From assembly GCA_011037195.1 (NCBI GenBank), contig JAAEAF010003052.1, forward strand, positions 62,001-126,000: DNA of 64,000 nt, given 5' to 3'. The DNA is from Triatoma infestans (taxonomy: Eukaryota; Arthropoda; Insecta; Hemiptera; Reduviidae). How positions within the stretch are numbered: the first letter of the stretch is position 1; each line of letters opens with the position of its first letter. This document shows, one piece after another, positions 54,037-64,000 of this stretch. The translations under genes were made by a program, and so were the position numbers. The notes below the pieces were generated by a model, which was not told where the DNA came from, did not search any database, and saw only the letters and a list, made by a program, of their open reading frames with translations.

Positions 54037-54545
54037 TATTGTAGTGGAAGAACGAAATGGAAAAATAATAGTTTTGGAAAATAGTTTAGTAAAATAATTT
54101 TGTGAAAATTAGCTAGTTCAAATAGTGTATTTTAGTGATGGGGATAGAGCCAGGTACTACAATCTAGGTCAATGCAAACCAAGAGACAAAGGGCAAGAAA
54201 CAGTTAGGGTAAAACAATAAAACTCCCTCCAGACATACCAGCATTATTTGAAAGGATTTGAACTATAGTGAGGAGATATTCCTTCAAGACAGTCTAAAAC
54301 AGACATTCAAGCCAAAACACTTGCTTCAGGAATCGCTCTCCTAATCTCAGTGCCAGTGACAGTGATTTGCCTTTATTCTAGAAAAACATCTGATTTATTA
54401 AGAAACAGACTTATATTTGCTTAGAGAATAATATATTTATTTTAAAAACAGTGGTGCTCTCTTGATTATTACTAATACTTCTCTCTTAATCATAATATAT
54501 ACTTACAAGCCCCTTCACTAAACCGCTCAAGCCACTACAAGCTAC
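54037..54545 (+). mobile_element. LTR-4 copy, apparently full length (about 509 bp)
   Basis: Starts TGTAGTGGAAGAACGAAATG and ends near CAAGCCACTACA, giving TGTAGTGG/CCACTACA inverted tips. Inside are 'gccaggtactacaatctagg', GCTTCAGGAATCGCTCTCCT, 'tgatttgcctttattctaga', 'aaaacagtggtgctctcttg'. Homology with the copy at 44739 seems to continue a little past the tip ('atcacaccaaataacatttc'), so the right end is not certain. Confidence 0.7.
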
Positions 54546-55857
54546 CACTACACTATAACAAGATCACACCAAATAACATTTCAATATCCTCTAAATTGTG
54601 GCTTAGTGTTCTAAGCAGCGTGTTGGCAAAACTTGCAATTGAGAACGAGCTATTCCGGTTATAAGACAACCTAGCCTTGAGCAACCTAGCCTTAAGAAAT
54701 CGAAAGCTAGGGGTTCTTTGATCAAAGAAAATAAACTATTTAATTTTCAAATCTGAGTTTGCTTTGAAGTGTTGCTTGAAAAAAGGCTATGGAAGTTAAA
54801 GGAAATATTCCTTCATACTGAACTACTGGTTTGAATGAAATGATGATGGAAATATTGTTATCGTCGGTACAAGTTTACTACAATTGTACATACAATAAGT
54901 TTTCTGTATGGAGCAGAGATCTGGTGGATTAAGGAATCTAACTACAGAAATTTAAAAGCATCTCACCTGTGATCAGTTAATAATGAATATAGTCTCTTTA
55001 GCTTCAGTAACTGTGAACTGTGAAGAATAAGTTGTAAAAAATAAGATGTTTGAAAGTGAGGTCTACAGAAGAAATACGAGAGCTTCCCTCAAAGGGAAAA
55101 AAGGATTTGACCACCTCAATAACTGGAGGAATTATAACCAATGGAAGCAGAGACTGGGGCTTGACCTAGAAAGGATACGAAGTCTGTCTGGGGCAGGAAT
55201 TCAACTTGGAACGGACAAGCTGTCGAAATTGAGTAGATAATCACGAATTTTTTATTTTAATTATTTTTTTAAATACATTTTTTAAGTTTTAAACGCCAAA
55301 AGATGGCATAACCAAATGATTATTTACATAATTTATTTATTTATCTTATTTATTAATAAATTATGTTTATCAAGATTGTTAAATAAATGATTATAAGTAA
55401 ATTGTAAAATGACAATGGAAGGGGTGACATTAAGTTGAAGACAATTAAGGGAAATACAATATAGTAACGGTGCCATTTGTATTAAAGGTTAAAATAAGGG
55501 TGGCTCTCACTAAATGATCATTACATAGCCTTAGGGCATATCTTGCACCCTTAATATAATATGTCACATTACTGACAACTTTACATCAGGTGTTTATTTA
55601 CTGTTTTTTTTTTTTTAACAAGAAGTTTTAAAGGAAAAATTTCTAGTATATTTATATGTCTATTTACGTTAAGCACAAATCCAATTTGTCTCAATTATCC
55701 TGATGCTGGGCAAAGTGAGTAATTTAAAGATGTTCATGGAGCCTTGCGAAAGCAAGGTTCCTCCCGTATTTTTCTTATCAGCGGACATGGTAAAAAAGCG
55801 TATTATTCTACATTCAAGTCTGCTTCAGCTGAAGAAATTGTCAGTCTACAAAAAAAA
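54546..55857. other. Unassigned sequence
   Basis: A 64-codon frame at 55046-55240 (+) is hydrophilic (KGKKGFDHLNNWRNYNQWKQ) but unmatched. The rest is AT-rich. Confidence 0.4.
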
Positions 55858-56480
55858 AGATTTGGTGTGAAACACTCACACAACTTTCTCTTACTCCATT
55901 TCTCAAAATTGTAATTGACAAATTTTATAGTTAGTGTAGTTAATAATGAAATTCGTTAAAAACTAAAAAAAAAAACTGTTCAGTAAAAGCGCACTTCCGG
56001 TTTACAAATTTTCTTGAAAGTCAGAATCTTTGGCCATCTATTTATTTCTAATTAATTTTGTTTGGATGGTAGAATTGTACAATCAAACTCTATGTAGCAC
56101 TTTAGAGAAAAACATAACCCCATCCTTCCTATAAAAGCCCCTTAAATGACATTATCAAGAGAAATGTTTCAAATAAAAGTTGTAGCACATTGTATGTGTA
56201 CTTGATATACCAAGTTTCAAGAAAATCGTTGGAACCATTTTTGAGAAAATCGCAAAAACGTAAAAAAAAAAAATCAACTAGTAAATTAGTACTTCCGGTA
56301 GAGGAATTTTGACATATGACCCAATCCCATGGTGATACCTAAACGGAACACACAGACCATTTTCTAAAAACCACTTTTTTGGACTGAGGGAACCTCAAAG
56401 CGGATATTTCCGGTAAAAAGTCGATAACGAAAATTTGGCACGATTATAATACTTACTCTTACTAGGAGTAAGAGAAAGTA
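55858..56480 (-). mobile_element. Family A (HINE-like) copy, short form, both ends intact
   Basis: Enters through GGTGTGAAACACTCACACAA and CTTTCTCTTACTCC, and ends TACTAGGAGTAAGAGAAAGT plus an A-run. Only one internal unit lies between the two CTTCCGG boxes (about 55994 and 56291). Both inverted terminal motifs are exact here (15 of 15 bases), which makes this the best copy for defining the ends. Confidence 0.87.
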
Positions 56481-57939
56481 AAAAAAAAAAAAAAAACTGT
56501 AATGACACGAGCTTTATGACCAGGAATGAGAAAACATTACAATTTCGGACTCGCAATAAAACTGAGCCAAATTGAATGCGTCTTTAAGGTGGATCAGGAT
56601 TACGACAGAGAAATAAAGCCGTGCGCTACATCAAATTCCTGGAATCTATTTCGACCAAACCAATCAGGAAGCTGAGAATGGCGGGAAGCCTAAAAGATCG
56701 AATCAAACCATTTTTCTTTGAGAAATTTAATTTTTAATGGTTTCAAATGGGATATGTAATATTAGGCTGGTCTACAAAATAATATTTCACTTTTTTTCTC
56801 AAGAAACGGCTAAAATATTATCAAATTAACTACTTTAAAAGAGAACTGAATAGAGCTTTGAAATTTGTACAGAATTTTCTGAGATTAGATGTGTAATAAT
56901 TGTGACAGCCAGATGGACAAATTAATCGAGAGAGAGCATTTACAAAACATAGTACTTCGAATTTTGTTAAATTTCTTATATAAAAGTTGGCATAAATAAT
57001 AATAAAACAAATAACAATTGTTCCTATCTAAATTTCTTGCTAACTTAAATAAGAACAATGATCATGGATGTGCCCTAAAATACGATATAGTGATTTTTTC
57101 TTTAAGAATTTTAAATATATTAAAGAAGAATATAGTATAATATTAGGTTATTCAATCTAATCAGAAATAGAAGGGTGAGTGACGTATCAAGTGAAGAATG
57201 AAATATGTTATTTTAGAAAGCCAATGGATGTCTTAAAGCTGAAACGAGTAAATTCACTTAAATAGCAATTGAATGTGTGTAGTGTATGTGTAAGTGTGCG
57301 CGCAAATAGTAGGAGGTATGAGTAAGAGAGAAGATTGTGAATTGAAGCGTAAGAGACCGATTGACGCGAAGCAGTTGAATTGGAAAAGGCATTCCGTGTA
57401 AAGGCTGAAGTACAAATAAATTGGAACGCTACGAAGTGGGAAGCCTTAAGAGTAGTGACTGTTAAGAGAGAAATAGAGTGTGAGAGAGAATGTGTTCTTG
57501 GATAGCTCCTCCAGAGTATTGAGCATGGAAAGAGGTGTTATCAGGGTGTGAGGATGGAAGTTCACAGCTTCACAAAGACAGCGCCAGCTATTGCTCAATG
57601 TCACTGACAGTAATGGCATAAGCACGCACACATACACGTACACAAATAGAGCATGGATCTATTTAAATTATATAAAGATATCAACAACACACCATTACAA
57701 ACATTTAACCAATAATTCTTATTCTCTATTTCTATTTCTACATAGTCATTTCGTAAATCTAATTTATAACCATATCTCCATCATCAATGTGAAAGAGAAT
57801 TCAAAAAAAGTAATAGCTAAATTAAGATAGATAGATATATGATAAATAAAGAAAAATCTTCCCCTTATCACTAAAATTTAATTAAACCTATACGTACACA
57901 ATTCGGTGGGGTTGAAGCACGTTTAAACAGTTCCTTGAT
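56481..57939. other. Unassigned sequence; GA-rich segment at 57290-57500
   Basis: 56515-56700 is more balanced in base composition (TAAAGCCGTGCGCTACATCA) but no product is assigned. 57290-57600 has the GA-rich character seen in some of the LTRs, without confirmed ends. Confidence 0.35.
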
Positions 57940-58350
57940 TTAGGGAAGGGATTAGGATAGGGCGTTAGACTTCCAAGCAGAGGTCCCAGGTTCGAGTCCG
58001 AATTATTTTAACATTTTAAAATTAATTTAACAATAAATTAAATATATCAGAAAACTTAATATATTTTTGCTTAACTTTAATTTAACGTTTTATAAACTTT
58101 CTGAAGATAATCTTGCACTTTTCATTGGAAAACATTCTCCTGGAGATTACGTTACATGTTTTATCTTTATGTGTATTCTTCTTTAAAGCTGATAAGAGCC
58201 TTTTTCTTACTAAAAGCCCCTACAGCCCACTATTTGGTGATAGACAGTGCTGTCTGTAGTGAGAGAACACTGTTGAGAAGCCGGCAGTACACTGAGAAAC
58301 GTCCGGCCGCCAATACCCATAGATGCGCCTTAAATTAAAAATAAAAAAAT
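57940..58350 (+). mobile_element. tRNA-derived SINE (family D) interrupted by repeat family E
   Basis: The head 'gggaagggattaggataggg' with a B box AGGTTCGAGTCCG stops at about 58001. The SINE body resumes at about 58198 ('tttttcttactaaaagcccc', 'gtgctgtctgtagtgagaga', AGAAGCCGGCAGTACACTGA) and ends TGCGCCTTAAATTAAAA. The 196 bp between are a copy of the sequence at 59958-60157. Confidence 0.78.
58003..58198 (+). repeat. Repeat family E, copy 1, inside a SINE
   Basis: ATTTTAACATTTTAAAATTA, AATTAAATATATCAGAAAAC, 'gaagataatcttgcactttt' and 'cttctttaaagctgataaga' are shared with 59958-60157 at high identity. Confidence 0.8.
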
Positions 58351-58533
58351 GTTCCTTGATTTAACAGATATAATTCTAACTTAGAGTAATTCATGCATAG
58401 TAAATATATTCATCTCAATAAATAAATACCTACAAAATTCAGCCTGCTGGGAGAGTAGTCCATATTCCTATTCCCACAAAATAAACCTATCCTAAATCTT
58501 AATTAAACCAACCTAATATTAAACGGAAGCGCC

Positions 58534-58618
58534 AAGATAGCTGAATGGTTAGAGATTTGGGCCGCCAAGGTGAGGTGTATTGTGGTACAGGGTTCAATTC
58601 CCCTTGGTCTTGGATTTT
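58534..58618 (+). repeat. tRNA-like sequence
   Basis: AGCTGAATGGTTAGAGATTT has A-box character, CAGGGTTCAATTCCCCTTGG resembles a T arm, and CCAAGA near the start can pair with TCTTGG at the end. The long middle would be a variable arm of the serine/leucine type. It may be a degenerate tRNA gene or a SINE head. Confidence 0.4.
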
Positions 58619-58849
58619 AATTGGATATTAATATAAATAAAAATATAGTAAATTATTTGTTATCCGCATCTGTTCATGAAGTAAGTCATCAAGCAGGATT
58701 AAAAAAATAGCCATTACTATTTCGGGCGGATTATGTGATGTTGGCAATTGTTGATAAATAGCACATACTATTTATACTTATCCTCACAATATGTTTGCGA
58801 TATATGTGAGGAGGAGTTAGACTGAAAAGTGGTACAGAATGGCCGAGCA

Positions 58850-59115
58850 AAGTGTGATGATGGTAGCGTAGTATAGTTAAAAACTCTTGCTTGTTCTAAC
58901 CCTGATTAGGTCGGAAGGATTGTGACGGCGGTAAAAGGGGATGCAAGGTCGAAGCTCTTTGCCGATTAACAATATGCGTTTTATGTTATGAAATAACGTA
59001 TTAAGCATAATATATGGGTTAAGTGATGGATATAGTTTACAAAAAGCCTGTAGAATGCGCTGGCTTTGTAGAGGGGTCTATTTCCAACTCGTACCCCAGT
59101 TTTCTTTTTTATATA
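58850..59115 (-). pseudogene. Possible jockey-type C-terminal remnant
   Basis: On the minus strand a frame reads LWGTSWK, NPYIMLNTLFHNIKRILLIG and RRHNPSDLIRVRTSKS. The word order (thumb LWG-x-SxK, then the basic end with R-R-x-N-P) resembles jockey C-termini, but identity is weak and no catalytic motif is present. Confidence 0.35.
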
Positions 59116-59295
59116 TTAAATACTCATCAGTTTAAATTACTTGTAACACAGAGAGCTGAAGTCCACCTTCTAAACCAGTTTTAGGCAATTTAAAACAGTA
59201 TTGATGATAACCAGGGTAACAGTCCCACGGCAATGGTTTTAGGAAATAAATAAATATAAATTATCAGCTGGATTAATTACTTTTTTTTTGTTTTA

Positions 59296-59500
59296 ATTTT
59301 AGGCACACAACGTCTATGGTCATTTTGCGCCTAGACTCTTCTCAGTGCACTGCTGGCCTCGGGACAGTGTTCTCTGTTACAGACAACACTGTTTATCGCC
59401 GAACAGCGAGCTGTAGAGGCTCCTAGGAAGAAAAAATCTAATGGGCAGCACAGCTGGATTCGAACCCGCGTCCTCCGAGTTTCCCTTCCCTGATTAATTA
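59296..59500 (-). mobile_element. tRNA-derived SINE (family D), minus orientation
   Basis: GCGCCTAGACTCTTCTCAGT, GAGCTGTAGAGGCTCCTAGG and the inverse B box GGATTCGAACCCGCGTCCTC identify it. The A-tail side is at the low-coordinate end. Confidence 0.82.
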
Positions 59501-59957
59501 CTTACTTGTTTTGGAATAGAATAGAACGTTAAATAATTGAATTTATTGATTATATAACAGGAATACCACTAAGATAAATCACTTTTAAATTATCAGATAT
59601 AATTATGAAATTTTTTGGCCTATCGTTTCTTATAATATTTCCAAACAAGTCAAAAATATTTGTCTTCTAAATTACTAGAAACATTTTATAGAAAAAAATT
59701 TAATATTGAACACTCGAGTGAAGTGCTTTCATATACTAGTCTAATATATAACTGTGATAATTGAGAAATATAACCTTCATCAGTTACTAAAATTTTACTT
59801 TCAGCTACTAATTACGATAGAAATTGAAGGTATTTTATAATCACTAGATCGATAAAAGAGAATAGTAGGTAATAACAGTGTTGTCACATTTTAAATTAAG
59901 TAAAGTTTAATATTTAGATGAAATTGTTAAGGTAAAGTATAAGTTCTTTAATTAAAC
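59501..59957. other. AT-rich sequence
   Basis: No supported feature. Confidence 0.5.
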
Positions 59958-60157
59958 AATTATTTCAACATTTTAAAATTAATTTAACAATAAATTAAAT
60001 ATATCAGAAAACATAATATATTTTTGCTTAACTTTAATGTGACATTATATAAACTTTCTGAAGATAATCTTGCACTTTTCATTGGAAAAATTTTTCTTGG
60101 AGGTTAGGTTATATGTTTTATTTTTTTGTAATTACTTCTTTAAAGCTGATAAGAACA
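59958..60157 (+). repeat. Repeat family E, copy 2
   Basis: Matches 58003-58198 in order, with differences such as CATAATATATTTTTGCTTAA. The downstream sequences diverge at 'gctgataaga'. No coding sequence or terminal repeats are seen. Confidence 0.8.
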
Positions 60158-60779
60158 GCTAATGGCAGTGTAATATCTCGCAAAATTCTCGTTCTGTTGC
60201 CTGCGTCAACACTGCTTGCGTTTGGGTGGCAAACCTGAACTCGAGTCGTCAAATAAATACCTTTTTTCATTTTTTTTAAATTAATAATTTTTTATCAAAT
60301 CATTTGTGAAAAAAATAGATAAATAAAAATAAATCACATTCTCAAAAAAAAATAAAAATTAAACCAAAAAATAAATTAAATCAAGTGAATTAATACAATA
60401 TTATCACTAGAATTAAATTATTTATATGAACCTGTGTAATGGACAATGAACTATATATTAATTTAATTATATGATAATAGAGAAGTGAATAATATTAAAA
60501 ATGAAAACAATAATGAATGGAAACGGTAATTATTGGTATGTTGATATAGTATGCATATCAATAACATTGTTGGAAAATCAAATTAATAAGGAAATGTAAA
60601 ATCGATACTTGGTAATTAGACTCATTAAGCAAATTGTTATATTGGACATAAATTTAATTTGTATTACCATGTACATAAAGTACATAACATATGATGACTA
60701 CTAGATTAGTTTATTTAAAAAACTTATGATTCGCTTTAATATATTAATGCATTTATTTGAAATTGATAATTTATTGGAA
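60158..60779. other. AT-rich sequence
   Basis: Apart from a less AT-rich patch at 60190-60245, nothing is recognised. Confidence 0.5.
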
Positions 60780-60985
60780 ATACATACGTATTTAAAGATT
60801 CATGGCTTTCGAAAAAAAATGTTTTTAGTCACTCATGCGTATGTAAGTTTGTGTGAACTAAAAATGAAAAATGCATGAAGACAAAAATTGGATATTCCGT
60901 TAGTTTAAATAGGGAATCTGATTTAAGAATTCCGGTCACAATCAGTCAACAGGAAGGGATTATCGCACTGCGATCTGGAAGATCT
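60780..60985 (+). mobile_element. Diverged family A 5' module
   Basis: 'aaaaaatgtttttagtcact', 'tgtgtgaactaaaaatgaaa', 'ggatattccgttagtttaaa' and 'gtcaacaggaagggattatc' are in family A order. Confidence 0.5.
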
Positions 60986-60989
60986 ATTG

Positions 60990-61190
60990 TCCCCCCCCCC
61001 TCCGGAGCCTTCTCAGTGGACTGTCGGCTTCCAAGCAGTGTTCTCTAGTTATAGACAATACTGCTCATCACCGTACAGTGAGTTTTAGAGGCTCCTAGAA
61101 AAAGAAAATCTAAGGGTAGCATGCTGGATTCGAACCCGGGACTCCGCGTTGCTAGGCCAGCGCGCTACCACTGAGCTAATGCCTTCCTTC
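60990..61190 (-). mobile_element. tRNA-derived SINE (family D), minus orientation
   Basis: CTCCGGAGCCTTCTCAGTGG, 'gttttagaggctcctagaaa', the inverse B box GGATTCGAACCCGGGACTCC, and the inverse A box GCGCTACCACTGAGC near 61161-61175 make this a clear copy with both Pol III boxes. Confidence 0.85.
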
Positions 61191-61375
61191 TCCCTTGGCT
61201 TACGCCAATTAACTAGGGACGGAGACCCTAGTTTGTGTACGGTGTTAGTCCTTGTCTGCAAAGAGTAGAGTGTATGTAGTTTAAGTATATCACAATACGC
61301 TACTCCCCAGGTAACTGCTGCAACAGATACCTCTTGCGGGCAGCATTTAAACTAATCCCCCCCCCACAATTCATA
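61191..61375. other. Unassigned, less AT-rich stretch
   Basis: Reads 'aactagggacggagacccta', 'acctcttgcgggcagcattt', with C-runs at the right edge. No match in the window. Confidence 0.35.
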
Positions 61376-61595
61376 AAAATAATTTTTCCTGAAAAAAAAA
61401 TGAAAGTTTCAAGTAAAAGTTCTAGGCTTTTATGCGTGTAGATAATGTAAAAAAAAATTAAGGCAAATCAAGGGATCTGTTTTTCAAGAAAATCACGATA
61501 AAAAAAAAAATCGAAAATTGGAAATCAGTGAAATCTTCAACTTTGAGAAAATTCGACACGATCGCAATACTGCCTCTTATAGATCAAGTGAACGT
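61376..61595 (-). mobile_element. Diverged family A 5' part, minus orientation
   Basis: 'aatgaaagtttcaagtaaaa', 'caagaaaatcacgata', 'gagaaaattcgacacgatcg' and CAATACTGCCTCTTATAGAT are inverted family A boxes. Confidence 0.5.
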
Positions 61596-61599
61596 AAAA

Positions 61600-63125
61600 A
61601 TGTTTGGAGATGAATGATTAATTTATGTATGTATATGAACAAAGTATCTCTAAAAATGAAAACTGCCAAACAAGCACAATATTGACATTCAGTTTAGATA
61701 TGAAAATGGGATCTGATTTGGTGGTTTCGTTTCAAAATCCATCAACTTTTTTTTTTTTTTGGAATGTGTAACTTTTTAACAATGGAATTTTCAATTTTTC
61801 CACACACATTATTAAAAAAACAGCTCCAGAGATTTTTCATTGAGTTTGGTACATATTTTATTGTGCACTTATATACTTATTTCATTTAAAATATTTTTGC
61901 AGAAAAAGTGATTTTAGGAAGGTTCTGCCCTCCCTACATATTACTTGATCCTAAAATCCTACCTTACTGAACGATACTTCCATGTCAGATATGGCTCTAA
62001 GTTCTCCTCCAGCTTCCTCGCGAGAGCCAGAGTACCGCAAGGTAGTATTCTAGGCCCTCTGCTTTACACTCTCTACACATCCGATATCCCGCAATCCTTA
62101 TACATAATTACCACCTCATTTGCAGATGACACAGCTTTCCTTTCTTCCGATCCAGTGCCCAATCCGTACAGCACAACATCCAAAATCATTTAAAGAAAGT
62201 AGAGTTATGGTGCAAACATTGGAAAATTACAATTAATAAGAGTAAATGCACCAATGTAACGTTTACACTTCGCCGAGGAACTTGTCCTTCACTATATTAT
62301 AACAACACTCCCATCCCTGTTGTAGACACCGTGAAATACTAGGCCTAAAACGACAAGAGTTAAACACTTGATACAGACTTCTTCTTAGACTATTAGACAA
62401 ACGCTCCAAACTCTCATTAGACAAAGTACTTATATACAAAACAATTTTACGACCAATTTAGATTTACTGAGTTAAAATCTAGGGCTCAACCAAGCGAACC
62501 AATTCAAAGAGAATCCAATCCCTCCAATCCAAAATGCTCCGCAAAATCACCCAAATTCCATATTATGTATCCAACTTGACCTTACACAACGACCTAAACA
62601 CCCCTTTCATCACAGAAATGATATCATTCCGTTACAAAAAAAATTCTATGAATCTCTGCTCCTTCATCCAAACCCTCTCGTCCTACAATTGACCTCTTCC
62701 CACATTCCAGGTAGTCCTTCCCGCCGACTGAAACGTCTATGGCTGTGAGACTTACTTTTTCACTAACAAATTGCCTAAGTACTAACAATAAGGGACATTA
62801 TTACTGAATAATATCCCTCACATGTGCACATGTCCTTATTTTCTTTTATATGTTTTACTTATGGTATTATATATACGGTTGTAATTATCAATAAAAGTAT
62901 ATATAAAAAATAAAAAAAGGAAGGTTGTAGAAAAGCTGTGACGTTTTTCCCGATAGTGACATTCAATAACAATAACGATTCCACCACCTGGGGGGGGAGA
63001 ATTAAGGGAACTAAATATCTAGGGAAAGAATTCTATCCTTATTAGATAATTATCAATTAGAGAGGCAATTAAAGTAAGAAAAAGGCGTGTGAGTGTTTCA
63101 CACACAAGATTTTTTTTTTTTTTTT
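61600..63125 (+). mobile_element. Diverged family A copy split by a jockey element
   Basis: The left part has 'tgaacaaagtatctctaaaa', GACATTCAGTTTAGATATGA and 'caaaatccatcaactttt'. The right part, after 62927, has 'ctatccttattagataatta' and the end GGCGTGTGAGTGTTTCACAC then 'acaagattttt'. The insertion lies at AGGAAGGTT, duplicated. Confidence 0.68.
61925..62917 (+). pseudogene. Jockey-type retrotransposon, 5'-truncated, 9-bp TSD
   Basis: The frame starts at the RT palm: LKSYLTERYFHVRYGSKFSS, VPQGSILGPLLYTLYTSDIP, then SFADDTAFLSSD with the catalytic FADD near 62119-62130. After frameshifts come WCKHWKITINKSKCTNVTFT, LDKRSKLSLDKVLIYKTILR, PIWIY, and IQSLQSKMLRKITQIPYYVS then NLTLHNDLNTPFITEM. 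SPRRLKRLWL and a stop near 62745 close the coding part. A CAATAAAAG poly(A) signal near 62890 and A-rich tail follow. AGGAAGGTT occurs at 61916-61924 and 62918-62926. Related to the copy at 8886-10395. Confidence 0.85.
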
Positions 63126-64000
63126 TTTTACGTTTTACGTCAATAAAACACAAACAATATTATTGGTTGAATAGCTTTGAGGATTGTATGAAGAATGTTG
63201 AAATTTTTAGTGAACAAAGTTTATGGATATCTCTTCTATTTCAATTTTTTTTTTTTTTCACCTTCTTCAGAATTCTTTGTATTTATCAATTTTATTACCC
63301 AAGGAAAAATAGAAACCAAAAAATAAAGAGAAGTGAACACAGCATGAAGTAACAATTTTCAGTAGCACTAGCTATGTGTGTATGTGAGTGCATGTGTGTG
63401 TGTGTGTGTGATATTTAGTATTTGGTAGAGAAAAACTACTGTTTGAATATCGATTTATAACAATGTCAATGTTGCCAACCAGCCCCCCGTGTCTAAGATA
63501 AGGGTGGAATGTACATTTTTATTTTTTATTTTGTATCTTTTTTCTCTCTTTTTGCTGCCTCTGTAAAAGTGTCAAGAGCTGTGAAATCTGTGAGTGAGAT
63601 GCAGGTGAGGTAGAGAGATGGAAGAAGTAATACAGGGGTTGGTTAAACGATGACAATAGAGTTCGCACGTGTGCTATACCACCTGGCAACCATCCTGTAC
63701 AAACCAAACTATCTTTCTACATTACACTTTATTGCCCAAGTATTTTTTTCTATATATACCTTTAGCACAAATTGTATCCACATCAAAATAAATTCTGCCA
63801 ATATAAAAAAGCTGACCAACATTGTAAGGATGAACTTTAAACAGCGAATTCAGATTTAATGTTTCAAAAATAAATAAAAAATGCTCATGTATATAAATTT
63901 TTGTAACAGCTTATTTTTAGAATATCACGGCTGCTTCTTCCTAAAAATAACATAATTATTATTTTCCTTGCTAAACGAAGAAAGAAAAATATCTAATAAC
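63126..64000. other. AT-rich end of window
   Basis: T-runs (63110-63130, 63246-63258) and (GT)n near 63393-63410. Short open frames without motifs. No supported gene. Confidence 0.5.

Overview
The window is AT-rich eukaryotic DNA. It contains no complete cellular gene that I can recognise: there is no open frame over 200 codons and no run of exon-like frames that joins into a known cellular protein. The jockey-type non-LTR retrotransposons, a second EN/RT LINE lineage, a mariner-type transposase, tRNA-derived SINEs and Helentron-like elements together suggest an arthropod, most likely an insect. I cannot name the species. The region is best read as a transposon-rich intergenic or intronic block in which elements have landed inside one another.

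The most abundant component, here called family A, is a non-coding repeat of about 0.6-1.05 kb with more than 20 full or partial copies on both strands. It starts with ACTTTCTCTTACTCC inside a palindrome, carries a (TG)n tract and a variable number of roughly 290-300 bp internal units, and ends with a GTGTGA/TCACAC hairpin and a T-run. The start is the reverse complement of a site just inside the hairpin. This fits the structural definition of Helentron-associated elements (HINEs), though that assignment is an inference.

Layout. 0.8-1.6 kb: LINE endonuclease remnant. 3.9-8.0 kb: family A copies, including a head-to-tail pair. 8.9-12.3 kb: two dead jockey elements. 12.6-19.6 kb: family A copies, one carrying a 655 bp solo LTR with a 4-bp target duplication. 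20.5-21.9 kb: an older repeat split by a truncated LINE. 22.1-23.6 kb: family A, a GGATAG minisatellite and an LTR-derived foldback, nested. 23.7-25.2 kb: two foldback elements, one split by a solo LTR. 27.3-29.3 kb: a LINE interrupted by a TIR/LTR element and by a jockey. 29.6-43.4 kb: SINEs, solo LTRs, foldbacks and a mariner remnant. 43.5-51.8 kb: LTR and LINE remnants, foldbacks, a 1,017 bp PIF/Harbinger-like element, a LINE tail with a target duplication of about 51 bp, and a jockey RT. 54-64 kb: more LTR, SINE and family A copies, the last split by a jockey.

All coding remnants are broken, so nothing here can move on its own. What the window offers is insertion chronology and structural detail. 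The foldback family C has 12-13 bp target duplications and a hammerhead-like CUGANGA...GAAA core. The LTR group (about 0.3-0.65 kb) shows 4-5 bp duplications and only solo LTRs. The SINE family has two alternative 3' tails. Coordinates of repeat copies are read by eye and may be off by tens of bases unless a target-site duplication is stated.
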